Shown here in pieces: positions 62,992 through 64,000 of a stretch of 64,000 nucleotides of DNA; position 1 is the first letter of the stretch, and every line of letters starts with the position of its first letter. The notes under the pieces were generated by a model. That model worked only from the letters and a program-made list of their open reading frames with translations. It was not told the origin of the DNA and searched no databases. Source of the DNA: Madurella fahalii. Its lineage: Eukaryota; Ascomycota; Sordariomycetes; Sordariales. The stretch spans positions 4,836,001 through 4,900,000 of the forward strand of contig CM056876.1 of the NCBI GenBank assembly GCA_029876055.1, given 5' to 3'. A program made the position numbers and the translations under genes.

Positions 62992-64000
62992 CTAGTACTC
63001 CCCAGCCTTCTCCACCAGAAAGCCGCCCAAGTATTCCGCAACCTTATCCGACTCCTCGGGCCACGCGCTCATGCCGACCACCAAATCCGGCCTCACCACC
63101 ACCAGACTGCCACGCGCGTGGTTGACGTCGTACCAGTAGTGCGCGTCCTCATCCGGGGCGCGGTCGTCGAACACGATCGTCGCCACATCCTTGATGCCCG
63201 CGAGCTCGGGCCCGTCCAACAGCCCCTCGGCCTCGTGCGGCAGCGCCTTGACGATGAGCAGCACGTTGAAGCGCTGGCGCCCGCCAAAGCGGCGGTAGAA
63301 GCCGCGCGGGCCGGCGATGCCCTCGGACGACAGGCGCGCGATCTGCTCACGCACGGGGCCCTGCAGGTCCGACGCGAACACGAGCACGTGGAACTTGTCG
63401 ACGCCCGTCATGCAATCGTACATCCAGCCGGTGCGGTCCTGGTCGAAGCAGACGCGCGGGCTGGGCGCGCGGGCGCCGTTGATGAGGCTGGTGGGCGGCG
63501 CGGCCGTCTTGCCCGCCGACGCGGGGTGGTTGGGCGGGCAGATGGCCGACTCGACGATGGGGCCCTCGACGCCGAGCAGGAACTTGGCGTTGCGGTGGAA
63601 GAAGGACCCCAGCCAGCGCTTGTCGGCCTCGGTGGTGCCGTCCAGGACGGGCAGGTTCTCGTCGTGCGACTCGATCTTCTCGTCTAGCCCGCGCAGCTCG
63701 GCCAGAGGGAGATTGAGGCTGCAGATGAACCGTAGGTAGGCGCCCGAGGCGCGGATGACACGGTTGGCGAATAGTCGCCGCTCCGAGTCGTAAGTGGGGA
63801 GCAGGATGTCAGGCTTGGCAGTGCCGTTGATGCTCATCCCGAGCTTCCAGCCGAGGTTGGCGGCGTCGTAGATGGACGAGTTGAGACCGAACGCCCCAAG
63901 GACGCTGTGCACGTGGCTGGATGGGGGTTGTCAGTATGAGGATGCCGCGAATGGTTTTTTTTTTTTTTTTTTTTTGATTTGACTTACGCCGCGTCACCGC
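62992..64000 (-). CDS. Phenol-hydroxylase-type FAD monooxygenase, C-terminal part (cut by window)
   Basis: Exons complement(62992..63916) and complement(63988..64000 and beyond); intron 63917-63987 (GTAAGT, ACTGAC, TCCAG) contains a T21-type run. The 311 visible residues start in the FAD-binding GD motif (GDAAHVHSVLGAFGLN), followed by DAANLGWKLGMSING and LLPTYDSERRLFANRVI. The last ~170 residues fit the thioredoxin-like C-terminal domain of phenol 2-monooxygenase-type enzymes (ending SLVVVRPDLVVGMSAWPEE). These enzymes hydroxylate phenolic rings using NADPH and oxygen. Position next to the PKS and the same orientation suggest tailoring of its aromatic product. The canonical GGQGMN-type segment reads GAFGLN here. 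The N-terminal FAD domain lies beyond the window. Confidence 0.88.

Overview
The window comes from a filamentous ascomycete, most likely a Sordariomycete. The evidence is GC-rich coding sequence, many short introns (about 50-115 bp, with GTRNGT donors and CTRAY branch sites), a SAT-type non-reducing polyketide synthase, a 2EXR protein, Hos3-, Spo7-, Bbc1- and Mrp51-type fungal proteins, and a queuine tRNA-ribosyltransferase. Sordariales/Chaetomiaceae is a guess from style, not a proven assignment. There is no rRNA, tRNA, CRISPR array or intact transposon that I can support. Fifteen protein genes are recognised, two of them cut by the window edges; exon models were built by hand from splice signals and checked for frame.

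Left part (1-10.9 kb): the tail of one gene with an Asn-Gly-rich C-terminus, one conserved-looking hypothetical gene (2393-3923, minus), then about 6.5 kb without any convincing gene but with short tandem repeats, hairpins and a CA microsatellite. Middle-left (10.9-21 kb): BBC1 (actin patch SH3 protein) divergent from RTR1/RPAP2 (RNA polymerase II CTD phosphatase family), followed on the minus strand by three translation genes in a row: RPS17 (eS17), MRP51 (mitoribosome) and the queuine tRNA-ribosyltransferase. Centre (21-40 kb): a low-information intergenic stretch, a 2EXR gene, a secreted cysteine-rich GPI-type protein with an apparent 1-nt frameshift, a HOS3-like histone deacetylase, CLD1 (cardiolipin deacylase family) divergent from SPO7 (Nem1-Spo7 phosphatase regulator), an atypical dual-specificity phosphatase, and MET2 (homoserine O-acetyltransferase).

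Right part (40-64 kb): THO2 (THO/TREX mRNA export), with a 5' UTR intron, a 9-codon uORF that abuts the start codon and a cryptic 51-bp intron; a WSC-domain membrane sensor; and, at the right edge, the start of a secondary-metabolite cluster: a 2200-aa non-reducing PKS (SAT-KS-MAT-PT-ACP-ACP-TE) and, next to it on the same strand, a phenol-hydroxylase-type FAD monooxygenase cut by the window end. The PKS would build and release an aromatic polyketide and the monooxygenase would hydroxylate it; the product cannot be named from this sequence. The PKS cluster edge is the best candidate for an undescribed system; the other findings are smaller regulatory or gene-structure oddities.
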